Made by a program: the position numbers and the translations under genes | Part shown: piece by piece, positions 25,745 to 34,182 of the stretch | Layout of the letters: each line of letters begins with the position of its first letter | Position numbering within the stretch: position 1 is the stretch's first letter | Assembly: GCA_019449415.1 (NCBI GenBank) | Contig: JAGRPP010000023.1 | Location: 186,001 to 250,000, forward strand | Length of the DNA: 64,000 nt | Source of the DNA: Geothrix sp. | GTDB lineage: Bacteria; Acidobacteriota; Holophagae; Holophagales; Holophagaceae | Reading direction: 5' to 3' | The notes under the pieces: model-generated | The model's database searches: none | What the model was told of the DNA's origin: nothing | Seen by the model: the letters and a program-made list of their open reading frames with translations, nothing else

Positions 25745-26290
25745 TCAGATCCCGGCGGGATGGACCGCGGGCCGCCCCGGGCGGAACCGGCGCACCAGAG
25801 CGGGAAGCAGCAGCATGGCCGCGAGGATGATCCAGACGGTGGCTTCGGGATGCTTCAGCCAGGCATGGAGACGCAGGGTGGCGAGGGCCACCACGGCGTA
25901 GTAGAGCAGGTCGCCCGCGATGGCGATGGCCCAGCCCGCCAGGAAACCGTGACCCGCAGCCAGGGCCGCACTGCGGCCCGTCATGGGATCCACCCCGAAG
26001 GCCACCATGACGAGGGCGATGGGCCCCATGCCCGGGCCGCCGATCTGGGCGGCACTGCGGGCCATGGCGGCCCTCAGGGCGGCGCCAAACCGGGCCAGAA
26101 AGGGGCTGCGTTGGGCCAGGAACACCAGTCCCCGGAGGAGCGGCTCGAAGGCCAAGGCCAGGATCAGATCCGACACGAGGTACAGGCCCGCCGTTGGCCC
26201 CCAACCCAGCCCCTTCGACTGCGCCAGCAGCACCCCGGCCGGGATCCCGCCCCCGACGGGAAGCAGGAAGAGGAGGAGGACCGCGAGCAT
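25745..26290 (-). CDS. Integral membrane protein of unknown function
   Basis: The 181-residue protein has about five hydrophobic segments: MLAVLLLFLLPVGGGIPAGVLLAQ, then AGLYLVSDLILALAFEPLLRGLVFLA, MGPIALVMVAFGVD, FLAGWAIAIAGDLLYYAVVALATLRL and ATVWIILAAMLLLPAL. The Gly-rich first helix and the long Arg-rich tail recall small-multidrug-export-like proteins, but I cannot confirm a family. Confidence 0.78.
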   Translation of the reverse strand: MLAVLLLFLLPVGGGIPAGVLLAQSKGLGWGPTAGLYLVSDLILALAFEPLLRGLVFLAQRSPFLARFGAALRAAMARSAAQIGGPGMGPIALVMVAFGVDPMTGRSAALAAGHGFLAGWAIAIAGDLLYYAVVALATLRLHAWLKHPEATVWIILAAMLLLPALVRRFRPGRPAVHPAGI

Positions 26291-26348
26291 GAACCCATGC
26301 TACCCGGGCCGGGACCTGCACCCGGGGCCGCTCGGGGTGGATCAGGCT

Positions 26349-26573
26349 TCAGCTCTTGATGCGCCGGGGATCCATGGACCTCGGATAGGTCCGCTCCTCC
26401 TGGATCTGGCCATCTTCCTTGTGGATCTTCACCGAGCCCGCATGCTGCTGCATGTAGACCCGCGTCTGCCCGATGGCTTCCGCCTTGGTCGCCGCGTGGA
26501 CAACGGGCCGACGGCCGCCTTCGGGCTTGAGGGCCCAGGCGTTTCCTTCCTTGGCGAGGTGATAATTTTTCAT
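26349..26573 (-). CDS. DUF2188 domain protein
   Basis: The 74-residue protein (MKNYHLAKEGNAWALKPEGGRRPVVHAATKAEAIGQTRVYMQQHAGSVKIHKEDGQIQEERTYP) is the whole of a DUF2188 domain, a small fold with the conserved AEAIxxAR and HxxDGxI segments. The start at 26573 has GAGGAGG upstream. DUF2188 proteins are widespread small proteins with no settled function. Confidence 0.88.
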   Translation of the reverse strand: MKNYHLAKEGNAWALKPEGGRRPVVHAATKAEAIGQTRVYMQQHAGSVKIHKEDGQIQEERTYPRSMDPRRIKS

Positions 26574-26648
26574 ATCGCCCTCCTCGTGTGGCTTTCGCCG
26601 ATGCATAACATAGGCCTTTCGCGCAGCTTCACCAATGAATGGAAGCCT

Positions 26649-27050
26649 TTAGGGCCGGGATCTTCCGAAAAGGGTGCTCAGGAAAGCCCTGGTGTAGCTC
26701 TGCTCGCCCTCCATGGGGCAGTTCATGATGAGCAGGCCCGCGATCACTGCGAACGGTACGAGGAACGAAATCACGAACCGGTATCTCAGGGGGGCCTTGG
26801 CCCTGAAGAGGATGACTTGAGCTGCGGCCTGATACAGCAGGGACCCGACCAGCACCGGGCCGATGAAGAAGATGTAGTAGATCGCACCACCCAGACCCAT
26901 GGGGATGTGGAGGACTTCCCACGAAAGCCAGACGAACCAGACCTTGTGGAAGAGCAGCGAGAAAAGAACGCACGCGATGACGCCCAGGAAGAACCAGCCC
27001 ACGGCGCCCCGCAGGTTGGATGGGTAGGGTTGAGGTGAGCTGAAACTCAT
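26649..27050 (-). CDS. Small membrane protein
   Basis: The protein is about 133 residues from an ATG at 27050; a GTG at 27104 is a longer alternative and neither has a strong ribosome site. Four hydrophobic segments are seen: VGWFFLGVIACVLFSLLFHKVWFVWLSW, LGGAIYYIFFIGPVLVGSLLYQAAAQVILF, YRFVISFLVPFAVIAGLLIM, and a short tail. Codon and base use is less GC-rich than most neighbours. No family recognised. Confidence 0.65.
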   Translation of the reverse strand: MSFSSPQPYPSNLRGAVGWFFLGVIACVLFSLLFHKVWFVWLSWEVLHIPMGLGGAIYYIFFIGPVLVGSLLYQAAAQVILFRAKAPLRYRFVISFLVPFAVIAGLLIMNCPMEGEQSYTRAFLSTLFGRSRP

Positions 27051-27151
27051 GGACAGTCTCGAGGAATGGGCGCATGTTTCGACGAAGTCATGATTTTCAA
27101 ACACGCCGACTCAGGAAACGAAGGTCCAGTCGCGCTATGGGTTCCAGACGA

Positions 27152-27673
27152 TCATTGGGCGAGCATTTTAGGTAGGCGGGCTCGGAGCCAACGAATCTGG
27201 CCACAATGGCCGATTTCGTCTTCCATCACATGGAACCAAGCCCAGTGGGCATTCCAGTCGGGTTTGGCTGCCAACGGCCCTTCAAACCACAGATCATTTT
27301 GTTTGGCCAGCGAGGCGAGTGTCGACTGCCGGATTCGAGACAGGTCGTCCAAATAGAAAGTCAGGTCCCTTCCTTGAATGCTCTGCCGGCCCCTCTCGCC
27401 AAGATCCAAGGCTGGAAGCCAGTCGGCGATCTCATCGTCCGAAGGTTCGTATCCATCAAAGGTGAGAATTTGGAACCATCGTTCGACGGCTGCGGCATGA
27501 GCCAGGAGCGCCCCGATTGAGTTGCTATTCGAGTCTTGAAGGTGGTCGAGTTCTGGGCTCGAAAGGCCGCTTACTGCCGAGAGAAGTGTCTGCCGGACAT
27601 GGGTGAGCATGCACACCAACCGGCCGATGGTCGGTGAGTAGCCGGGAGTGGGAAGGATGACCTTTGGGATCAT
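27152..27673 (-). CDS. DinB-family putative metal-dependent protein
   Basis: The 173-residue helical protein has the DinB pattern: an N-terminal helix (LVCMLTHVRQTLLSAVSGLSSPELDHL), a first metal-binding histidine in LLAHAAAVERWFQILTF, and the C-terminal HVMEDEIGHCGQIRWLRARLP helix with two further histidines. Members are four-helix-bundle metal proteins, including thiol transferases and stress proteins. Base use is lower in GC than the flanks, so recent acquisition with tspO is possible. Confidence 0.88.
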   Translation of the reverse strand: MIPKVILPTPGYSPTIGRLVCMLTHVRQTLLSAVSGLSSPELDHLQDSNSNSIGALLAHAAAVERWFQILTFDGYEPSDDEIADWLPALDLGERGRQSIQGRDLTFYLDDLSRIRQSTLASLAKQNDLWFEGPLAAKPDWNAHWAWFHVMEDEIGHCGQIRWLRARLPKMLAQ

Positions 27674-27693
27674 GGGCCCATTTGAGGGTTATG

Positions 27694-27740
27694 GGGGCGA
27701 GCCCCTTCTGGTGGAGGATGCGGGCTGGCTCCGCCAGAAG
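27694..27740. repeat. Two adjacent hairpins between DinB-like gene and tspO
   Basis: Bases 27694-27705 form GGGGC-GA-GCCCC. Next, CTTCTGGTGGA at 27705-27715 pairs with TCCGCCAGAAG at 27730-27740, 11 bp with one wobble pair. The role may be termination after tspO or mRNA structure in the dinB leader. There is no T-tract. Confidence 0.55.
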
Positions 27741-27789
27741 CAAGGTGATGAGCGGGGCCGAGGGCGCGGGAAGCGACGAGAGCGGGCGG

Positions 27790-28287
27790 TTAGGTGAGGA
27801 GGTGGGGATTCCTTATCCATACTGCCCAGGTGAGGACCGAGGCGAAAGAGACCCAGGCCAGATAAAGAACGAGCAAAGCGCCGGCAGTGCGGTTTCGGCG
27901 CCAGAACATCCATGTCGTGGCCAGGATCAAAAGCCAGAGAAGGAGAATCTCGGCCAATGCCAGGGCACCCTGGTGCCAGACAAAGAACAACCAAGTCCAC
28001 AAGGCGTTCACGGCCAGCTGGAAAAGGAACAAAGACAGGGCCGAGGCAGCCTTTCGAAAGCCGCCCTCTCGCCAGATGAGCCAGGCTGAAATGGCCATCA
28101 GGAGGTAGAGGAGCGTCCACACAGGGGCGAAGAGCCACCCCGGCGGTGCCCACGGGGGGCGATTGAGGGACTGATAGAAGGCTCCCGCCTGGGCAGAGGC
28201 GAAGGCACCGAGCACCGCGGCAGCGAAGCACACACAGAGCCACCCAAGGAAGCCCAGAGCTTGTTTGAAGATTTGGTCGCGGGCCAT
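27790..28287 (-). CDS. tspO: TspO/MBR-family membrane protein
   Basis: The 165-residue protein has five membrane helices. The family motif is clear: FYQSLNRPPWAPPGWLFAPVWTLLYLLMAISAWLIW in the first half and QLAVNALWTWLFFVWHQGALALAEILLLW in the second. TspO proteins bind porphyrins and sterol-like ligands and are linked to tetrapyrrole handling and stress. It lies in the same lower-GC patch as the DinB-like gene. About 160 bases upstream hold no gene that I can see. Confidence 0.93.
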   Translation of the reverse strand: MARDQIFKQALGFLGWLCVCFAAAVLGAFASAQAGAFYQSLNRPPWAPPGWLFAPVWTLLYLLMAISAWLIWREGGFRKAASALSLFLFQLAVNALWTWLFFVWHQGALALAEILLLWLLILATTWMFWRRNRTAGALLVLYLAWVSFASVLTWAVWIRNPHLLT

Positions 28288-28448
28288 CGGAGTTCCGAGA
28301 GATGCCTAGCGTAGGAGGCTAACTGGACCCGCCTGTACCAAGGCGGTATGCAGAGCCGAGAAAATGAACAATTGAGAGTGATCGGCAATGCAGGCGGGGT
28401 CTGAGCTGAAGCGAGGGGTAGGGCAAACCTTATGGATGCGGATGGGAG

Positions 28449-29741
28449 CTAGCCCCAGACCCGCTTGCCGCCCACCCAGGTGCCCAGGATCTTCCCGGGA
28501 AGGCTCCAGCCCTTGAAGGGGGTGTTGTAGGACTTGGACTGGATGAAGGCGCGGTCCACCTGGACCTGGGCGCTGGGGTCGAAGAGGACGAAGTCCGCGG
28601 GGGCGCCGGGCTTCAAGGTGCCGAGGCCCTGCTGGTCGAGGTGGAAGACCTTGGCGGGCTCCCAAGTGAGCAGGCTGATGGCCTTGGCCAGGCTGATGAC
28701 CTTCTTGTTCACCAGCAGCTCGAGCGTGAGGGGCAGGGCGGTCTCCAGGCCGATGACGCCGAAGGCGGCGATGGGCAGCTCCACTTCCTTGTCGTCCCAG
28801 CCGTGGGGGGCGTGGTCCGTGGCGATGGCGTCCACGGTGCCGTCCGCGATGGCCTCGAGCACGGCCTGGATGTCAGCTTCGGTGCGCAGGGGCGGGTTCA
28901 TCTTGTAGTCGCTGTCGAACTTCATCAGCTCCTTGTCCGACAGGGCGAAGTGGTGGGGCGTGACTTCGCAGGTGACGGCAAGGCCGCGCGCCTTGGCCTC
29001 GCGCACCATCCTCATGGAGCCCTTCGTGCTGAGGTGGGCCAGGTGCAGGTGGCCGCCGGTGTGCTCGGCCAGCACGATGTCGCGGGCCACCATGGCCTCT
29101 TCCGCCGCGGCGGGGATGCCGAGGCAGCCCAGCGACGCGCTCACGGCGCCCTCGTGCATGTAGCCCTTGCCCGCCAGCTCGCGATCTTCTTCGTGGGCCA
29201 CCACGGGCACCTCGAGCCAGCGCGTGTATTCCAAGGCGCGGCGCATGAGCGAGGCGCTGGAGATGGGCAGGCCGTCATCGGAGAAGGCCACGCAGCCGGC
29301 GGCCTTCAGCGTGCCCATGTCGGCCAGCTCCTCGCCCTTCATCTCGCGGCTGACGGTACCGATGGGGAAGTAGCGGCAGAGACCGGCCTTTGCGGCGCGG
29401 GTGAGCATCATCTCCGTGATGGCCACGCTGTCGTTCACGGGCTTGGTGTTGGCCATGGCGCACACGGAGGTGAAGCCGCCCGCCACCGCCGCCCGACTGC
29501 CGCTTTCGATGCTCTCCTTGCGGGTCTGCCCCGGCTCGCGGAAGTGCACATGGAGATCCACGAAGCCCGGCGTCAGCACCGCGCCGCCGCCGTCGACCAC
29601 CTCCACGCCTTCGTGCTTCGGCAGGGCCGCCGCGTCCGTGGCGATGGCTTCCACCTTCCCGTCCACCACCAGCAGCAGGCCGAGCCCGTCCAGGTTCTGC
29701 GCAGGATCGACCAGACGGACATTCTTCACGAGGAGGGACAT
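28449..29741 (-). CDS. pyrC: Dihydroorotase (class I type)
   Basis: The 430-residue zinc amidohydrolase performs the third step of pyrimidine synthesis (carbamoyl-aspartate to dihydroorotate). The metal motif is in FVDLHVHFREPGQ, followed by ANTKPVNDS, HLAHLSTKGSMRMVREAKARG (further His ligands), TCEVTPHHF, and ATDHAPHGWDDKEVE with the catalytic Asp. The usual GFP/E loop becomes SFDDGLP-like here (CVAFSDDGLP). The start at 29741 follows GGAG. guaB lies upstream on the same strand but a repeat-flanked GxxExxY gene separates them. Confidence 0.95.
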   Translation of the reverse strand: MSLLVKNVRLVDPAQNLDGLGLLLVVDGKVEAIATDAAALPKHEGVEVVDGGGAVLTPGFVDLHVHFREPGQTRKESIESGSRAAVAGGFTSVCAMANTKPVNDSVAITEMMLTRAAKAGLCRYFPIGTVSREMKGEELADMGTLKAAGCVAFSDDGLPISSASLMRRALEYTRWLEVPVVAHEEDRELAGKGYMHEGAVSASLGCLGIPAAAEEAMVARDIVLAEHTGGHLHLAHLSTKGSMRMVREAKARGLAVTCEVTPHHFALSDKELMKFDSDYKMNPPLRTEADIQAVLEAIADGTVDAIATDHAPHGWDDKEVELPIAAFGVIGLETALPLTLELLVNKKVISLAKAISLLTWEPAKVFHLDQQGLGTLKPGAPADFVLFDPSAQVQVDRAFIQSKSYNTPFKGWSLPGKILGTWVGGKRVWG

Positions 29742-29800
29742 GGGAGGCTCCGGGACTCTGAAACTCGGCAGACCACTGACGCTTCAAGATAAAAGAAGAA

Positions 29801-29840
29801 CACCGATGAACACCGATAAAAGCTGATGAACGCCGAAAAA
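29801..29840. repeat. Left arm of inverted periodic repeat around GxxExxY gene
   Basis: Four consecutive 10-base units (CACCGATGAA, CACCGATAAA, AGCTGATGAA, CGCCGAAAAA) form this arm. The first 29 bases are the exact reverse complement of 30240-30268. The 10-base period is one helical turn. The arm lies just past the stop of the GxxExxY gene, whose 3' side also carries a T-rich run on the minus strand. Confidence 0.9.
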
Positions 29841-29850
29841 AGCAGGAGGA

Positions 29851-30243
29851 CTAGCGGGAGATGCGTTTGATCTGGGGCTTGGGGGTTCCGAGGTTGATGA
29901 GAAGGCATGTGGGCAGACCGGTGGCCCGGAGGTAGTTGAGGCACTGGGCCGTGTGGACATCCTCCAGGGCCCGGCAGGCCTTCAGCTCGATGAGGAGCTG
30001 ACCTGCGACCACCAGGTCGGCGATGTCGTTGCCCACGACCTGATCTTGATAAGTCACGGTGATCGGGACCTGCTGCTGAAACGCGAGTCCCGCATTTCGC
30101 AACTCTATGGCCAGGGCGTTCTCGTAAACCTTCTCCAGAAAACCTGATCCCAGCCCGTTGGCCACCTTGAACAGCAACCCAATCACGACCTCCGTCAACG
30201 GATCATGATCCGGCCTCGAATGTCGTTCTTGATCGGTGCTCAT
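29851..30243 (-). CDS. GxxExxY protein
   Basis: The 130-residue protein has the signature GSGFLEKVYENAL (GxxExxY) near residues 32-44. It continues with VTYQDQVVGNDIADLVVAGQLLIELKACRAL and ends CLLINLGTPKPQIKRIS. The core (VGNDIADLVVAGQLLIELKA) has the D-x(n)-E-x-K arrangement of PD-(D/E)XK nuclease-like folds, which suggests but does not prove a nucleic-acid function. The start codon and first six residues (MSTDQE) are encoded by units 3 and 4 of the right repeat arm. It splits pyrC from guaB, so it is probably an insertion. Confidence 0.9.
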   Translation of the reverse strand: MSTDQERHSRPDHDPLTEVVIGLLFKVANGLGSGFLEKVYENALAIELRNAGLAFQQQVPITVTYQDQVVGNDIADLVVAGQLLIELKACRALEDVHTAQCLNYLRATGLPTCLLINLGTPKPQIKRISR

Positions 30244-30268
30244 CAGCTTTTATCGGTGTTCATCGGTG
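30229..30268. repeat. Right arm of inverted periodic repeat, containing start codon of GxxExxY gene
   Basis: Read on the minus strand this is CACCGATGAA, CACCGATAAA, AGCTGATGAG, CACCGATCAA. Bases 30240-30268 exactly mirror the left arm. The ATG at 30243-30241 lies in unit 3, and unit 4 encodes Thr-Asp-Gln. No Shine-Dalgarno sequence is visible before this ATG. Confidence 0.9.
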
Positions 30269-30290
30269 GTCTGCTTTTCGGTCGCCCCGG

Positions 30291-31751
<1,461 letters not shown>

Positions 31752-31869
31752 GGGGAGCCTTCGGTCGGGGCCCGCGGCCTGCGGCGCCTTGCAAGACATG
31801 GTCTCACGGGGCGGCCCGAGGTTCCAGGGCCAGGTCCCGGGGGGCGCCAGGATTCGCGGGGCGGCGGTT

Positions 31870-32709
31870 TCAGCGCCGGCGCAGAAGGTTGGGGTGGAAG
31901 GTGAGCGTCAGCGATACCGGGGCCTTGAGGCCATGAGGCCCCAGGGGCTCGAAGCGCCACTCCCGGGCGGCCCTGAGAGCCTCTTCGTGCAGGAGGGCGG
32001 GCCCGGACACCACGGTGGCCTGAAAGGGCACGCCATCGTCGCCGATGAGGATGCGCACCCGCACCGGCTGCCGGGTGGCGGCACCCTCCTCGCCCGGGGC
32101 GAGGCGGTGGTAGATGGGCACCTGGCGGACGGGGACCAGCTTCTGATCCGCGACCGGCACGGGAACGGGCGGCCGGATGAGTCCACCCGATCCTCGGGCG
32201 GCATCCCTCCCGGTCCCCCGGGTCAGCCCGTTGCCCCCGGCCTGCAGGGGGAGGGCGGGATTCAGGGACAGGCCAATCCGCTCCGCCCTGGGGGAGAGGC
32301 TCAGGTTGTCCGGATCCACGGCGTCGGTGGGCATGGACCGCGCCGAGGTCTGGATGCCGGCCAGCCTTGGATCCAGCGTGGAGGTCCCCTCCCGATGGCC
32401 CGCTCCGCCGGGGCCCTCGGGGCCCACGAGGTTCCGGACCGGTTCTTTGAGCTCGGCGGGTTCCTGCAGCAGGAGGGATACGGACCGCACGACGCGGCTG
32501 ACGCCGCTCCGCGCGGACTGCAGCGAAGCGGGGGTGAGAAGGCTCAGGCAGAGCCCGTAGACCAGCAACGGCGTCAGACCAAGGCTGAGGAGGAGCGGAA
32601 AGGCGTGGGATCGGGCCGCGGCGGCCTGGCTGATGGGGCGCAGGTCGTGGACCGAGGATTCCGTCCTGGCGCCGGGCGTCAGGTCGAGGGTGCGAAGCAG
32701 GGGGTGCAT
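31870..32709 (-). CDS. Energy transducer TonB-like protein
   Basis: The 279-residue protein starts at ATG 32709. A hydrophobic anchor ([26 protein letters not shown]) near residues 36-60 precedes a long proline/glycine-rich periplasmic linker. A C-terminal TonB-like domain follows ([66 protein letters not shown]). Its first 31 bases overlap the end of the upstream ABC ATPase gene in another frame. No exbBD or receptor gene is in this window. Confidence 0.85.
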   Translation of the reverse strand: MHPLLRTLDLTPGARTESSVHDLRPISQAAAARSHAFPLLLSLGLTPLLVYGLCLSLLTPASLQSARSGVSRVVRSVSLLLQEPAELKEPVRNLVGPEGPGGAGHREGTSTLDPRLAGIQTSARSMPTDAVDPDNLSLSPRAERIGLSLNPALPLQAGGNGLTRGTGRDAARGSGGLIRPPVPVPVADQKLVPVRQVPIYHRLAPGEEGAATRQPVRVRILIGDDGVPFQATVVSGPALLHEEALRAAREWRFEPLGPHGLKAPVSLTLTFHPNLLRRR

Positions 32710-33650
32710 GGGGAGGTCCAGTCTGCGGACGGCAGGGGCTGCTCGCAACGGAAACCCTGGTCGGGCGCTCCTTGCCAAGGCGCCCAGGTGGCGCAGGCTC
32801 CCGAGGCGACGGCGCACCGGGGGCGGAAGGGGCAGCCTGCCGGGCGATCCTGCGGCGCGGGGAGAAAACCGGATTCGCGGGAGGGCTGGCGCCGGAAGGC
32901 TTCCACGAGGCGGGCCGTGTAGGGATGGCGCGGGGTCGCCAGGACCTCGGCGACCGGGCCCGCCTCCATGGGTTCGCCCCCGTACAGCACCAGCAGGCGG
33001 TCGCAGGTCTGGGCCGCCAGGGCCAGGTCGTGGGTGATCCACAGGAAGCCGAGGCCGCGCTCCCGCTGGAGGTCCAAGGCCAGATCCACGAAGGCCTTCC
33101 GCGCCGCCGGATCGAGGGCCGTGGTGGGTTCGTCCAACACCAGCAGGTCTGGATCGCAGGACAGGGCCATGGCGAGGGCGAGACGCTGGCGCTGGCCCCC
33201 GCTGAGCTGGTGGGGGAAGCGCCTCAGAAAGGCCGGATCCGCCGGCAGGCGAAGCTGCTCCAGCAGTGGGGTCAGCCGGGCCAGGGCAGTGGGGGCGGAT
33301 TCTCCGCGATGGAGCTCCGGCAGCAGGGCCAAGTGCTGGGCCAGGGTCAGGAGGGGATTCAAGGCCTGGCCGGGATCCTGGGGCACCCAACCGATCCGGA
33401 CGCCCCGGAGGCGGTCCCGTGCCGCGCCGGGTCGATCCAGGGGCACGCCGAAGGCCGAGATCGAGCCCCCCGCCTGCCGCACTCCCGGGGGCAGCACGCC
33501 GAACAAGGCCTGGGCCAGCAGGCTCTTGCCCGAACCGCTCTCCCCCGCCAGCCCCAGGCGGTCCCCGGGGGCCAGGGAAAGGGTCAGGGGCCCCAGCAGA
33601 CGGACGCCGTCCGCCCGTTCCAGGAGCAGTGCATCGATGGCCAGGGACAT
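32679..33650 (-). CDS. Peptide/nickel-type ABC transporter ATPase (DppD/OppD-like)
   Basis: The 323-residue protein has Walker A GESGSGKS, the Q-loop in GWVPQDPGQALNPLLTL, signature LSGGQRQRLALAMAL, Walker B LLVLDEPTTALD and the H-loop in WITHDLALA. The C-terminal tail has HPYTARLVEAF and a Cys-rich end (GCPFRPRCAVASGACA), typical of oligopeptide transporter ATPases that may bind an iron-sulfur cluster. No permease or binding-protein gene is adjacent, and it overlaps the tonB-like gene, so its partner proteins must be encoded elsewhere. Confidence 0.9.
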   Translation of the reverse strand: MSLAIDALLLERADGVRLLGPLTLSLAPGDRLGLAGESGSGKSLLAQALFGVLPPGVRQAGGSISAFGVPLDRPGAARDRLRGVRIGWVPQDPGQALNPLLTLAQHLALLPELHRGESAPTALARLTPLLEQLRLPADPAFLRRFPHQLSGGQRQRLALAMALSCDPDLLVLDEPTTALDPAARKAFVDLALDLQRERGLGFLWITHDLALAAQTCDRLLVLYGGEPMEAGPVAEVLATPRHPYTARLVEAFRRQPSRESGFLPAPQDRPAGCPFRPRCAVASGACATWAPWQGAPDQGFRCEQPLPSADWTSPCTPCFAPST

Positions 33651-33799
33651 GGCCCCAGAATCCCATGGAAATAACAGAAGTCAAACGAGTTCAGGTCTCT
33701 CCCGGAATACCCCTTGACGCCCCCCGGGGCGGTCCTACTCTTGGGCCACCCTATCACCCTGCGGGGTCCCGCCCGATCCCGCCCCGGCATGGAGGAGTC

Positions 33800-34033
33800 A
33801 TGGATTTTCTGCGCCCAGAGCTTCAGGAGCGCCTGATGAAGGAACACTTTGAATTCCGGAAGCTGATGGAGGAGCACAAGGCCGCCGACACGCGCCTGGG
33901 CGATCTCCAGCGGAAGCCGAGCCTCTCCGCCAAGGAATCCCTGGAAGAGGTGGAACTGAAGAAGACCAAGCTGCGCGCGAAGGAACGGATCTATCACATC
34001 GTGCAGGAGGCCTCAAGGCACGCCGAACAGTAA
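33800..34033 (+). CDS. DUF465 (YdcH-like) small coiled protein
   Basis: The 77-residue protein MDFLRPELQERLMKEHFEFRKLMEEHKAADTRLGDLQRKPSLSAKESLEEVELKKTKLRAKERIYHIV fits DUF465: an N-terminal EHxEF helix and a C-terminal KKxKLRxKERI helix. The family is small, helical and of unknown function. GGAGGAG lies upstream of the ATG. It is followed by a strong terminator. Confidence 0.88.
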   Translation: MDFLRPELQERLMKEHFEFRKLMEEHKAADTRLGDLQRKPSLSAKESLEEVELKKTKLRAKERIYHIVQEASRHAEQ

Positions 34034-34055
34034 GGCCGCCTAGCACTCGTAGGAG

Positions 34056-34088
34056 AAGCCCCGGGAATCGGCCCGGGGCTTCGTTTTT
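34056..34088 (+). terminator. Intrinsic terminator after DUF465
   Basis: A 10-bp stem AAGCCCCGGG / CCCGGGGCTT with a 6-base loop is followed by CGTTTTTC. Good plus-strand terminator geometry. Confidence 0.88.
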
Positions 34089-34098
34089 CAAGTTTTTT

Positions 34099-34169
34099 AA
34101 CCGCAGAGGGCGCAGAGGACGCAGAGAAAGAAGGTTTTCTACTCTGCGATCTCTGTGCCCTCTGCGGTT
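34099..34169. repeat. Solo palindromic hairpin with 9-base periodic arms
   Basis: The left arm 34099-34126 and right arm 34142-34169 are inverted copies (25 of 28 bases match) separated by 15 bases. Each arm is three 9-base units (CCGCAGAGG, GCGCAGAGG, ACGCAGAGA). The design mirrors the GxxExxY repeat pair at 29801/30268 but encloses no gene. It lies between the convergent ends of DUF465 and hutI. Confidence 0.88.
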
Positions 34170-34182
34170 GAATGCTTTTTCC

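Noticed and set aside
27674-27795. GTTAGGT beside paired hairpins near tspO, as a possible cassette recombination site
   Set aside because: No matching RYYYAAC core within a suitable distance on the same strand; the GTTAGGT is partly the tspO stop region.
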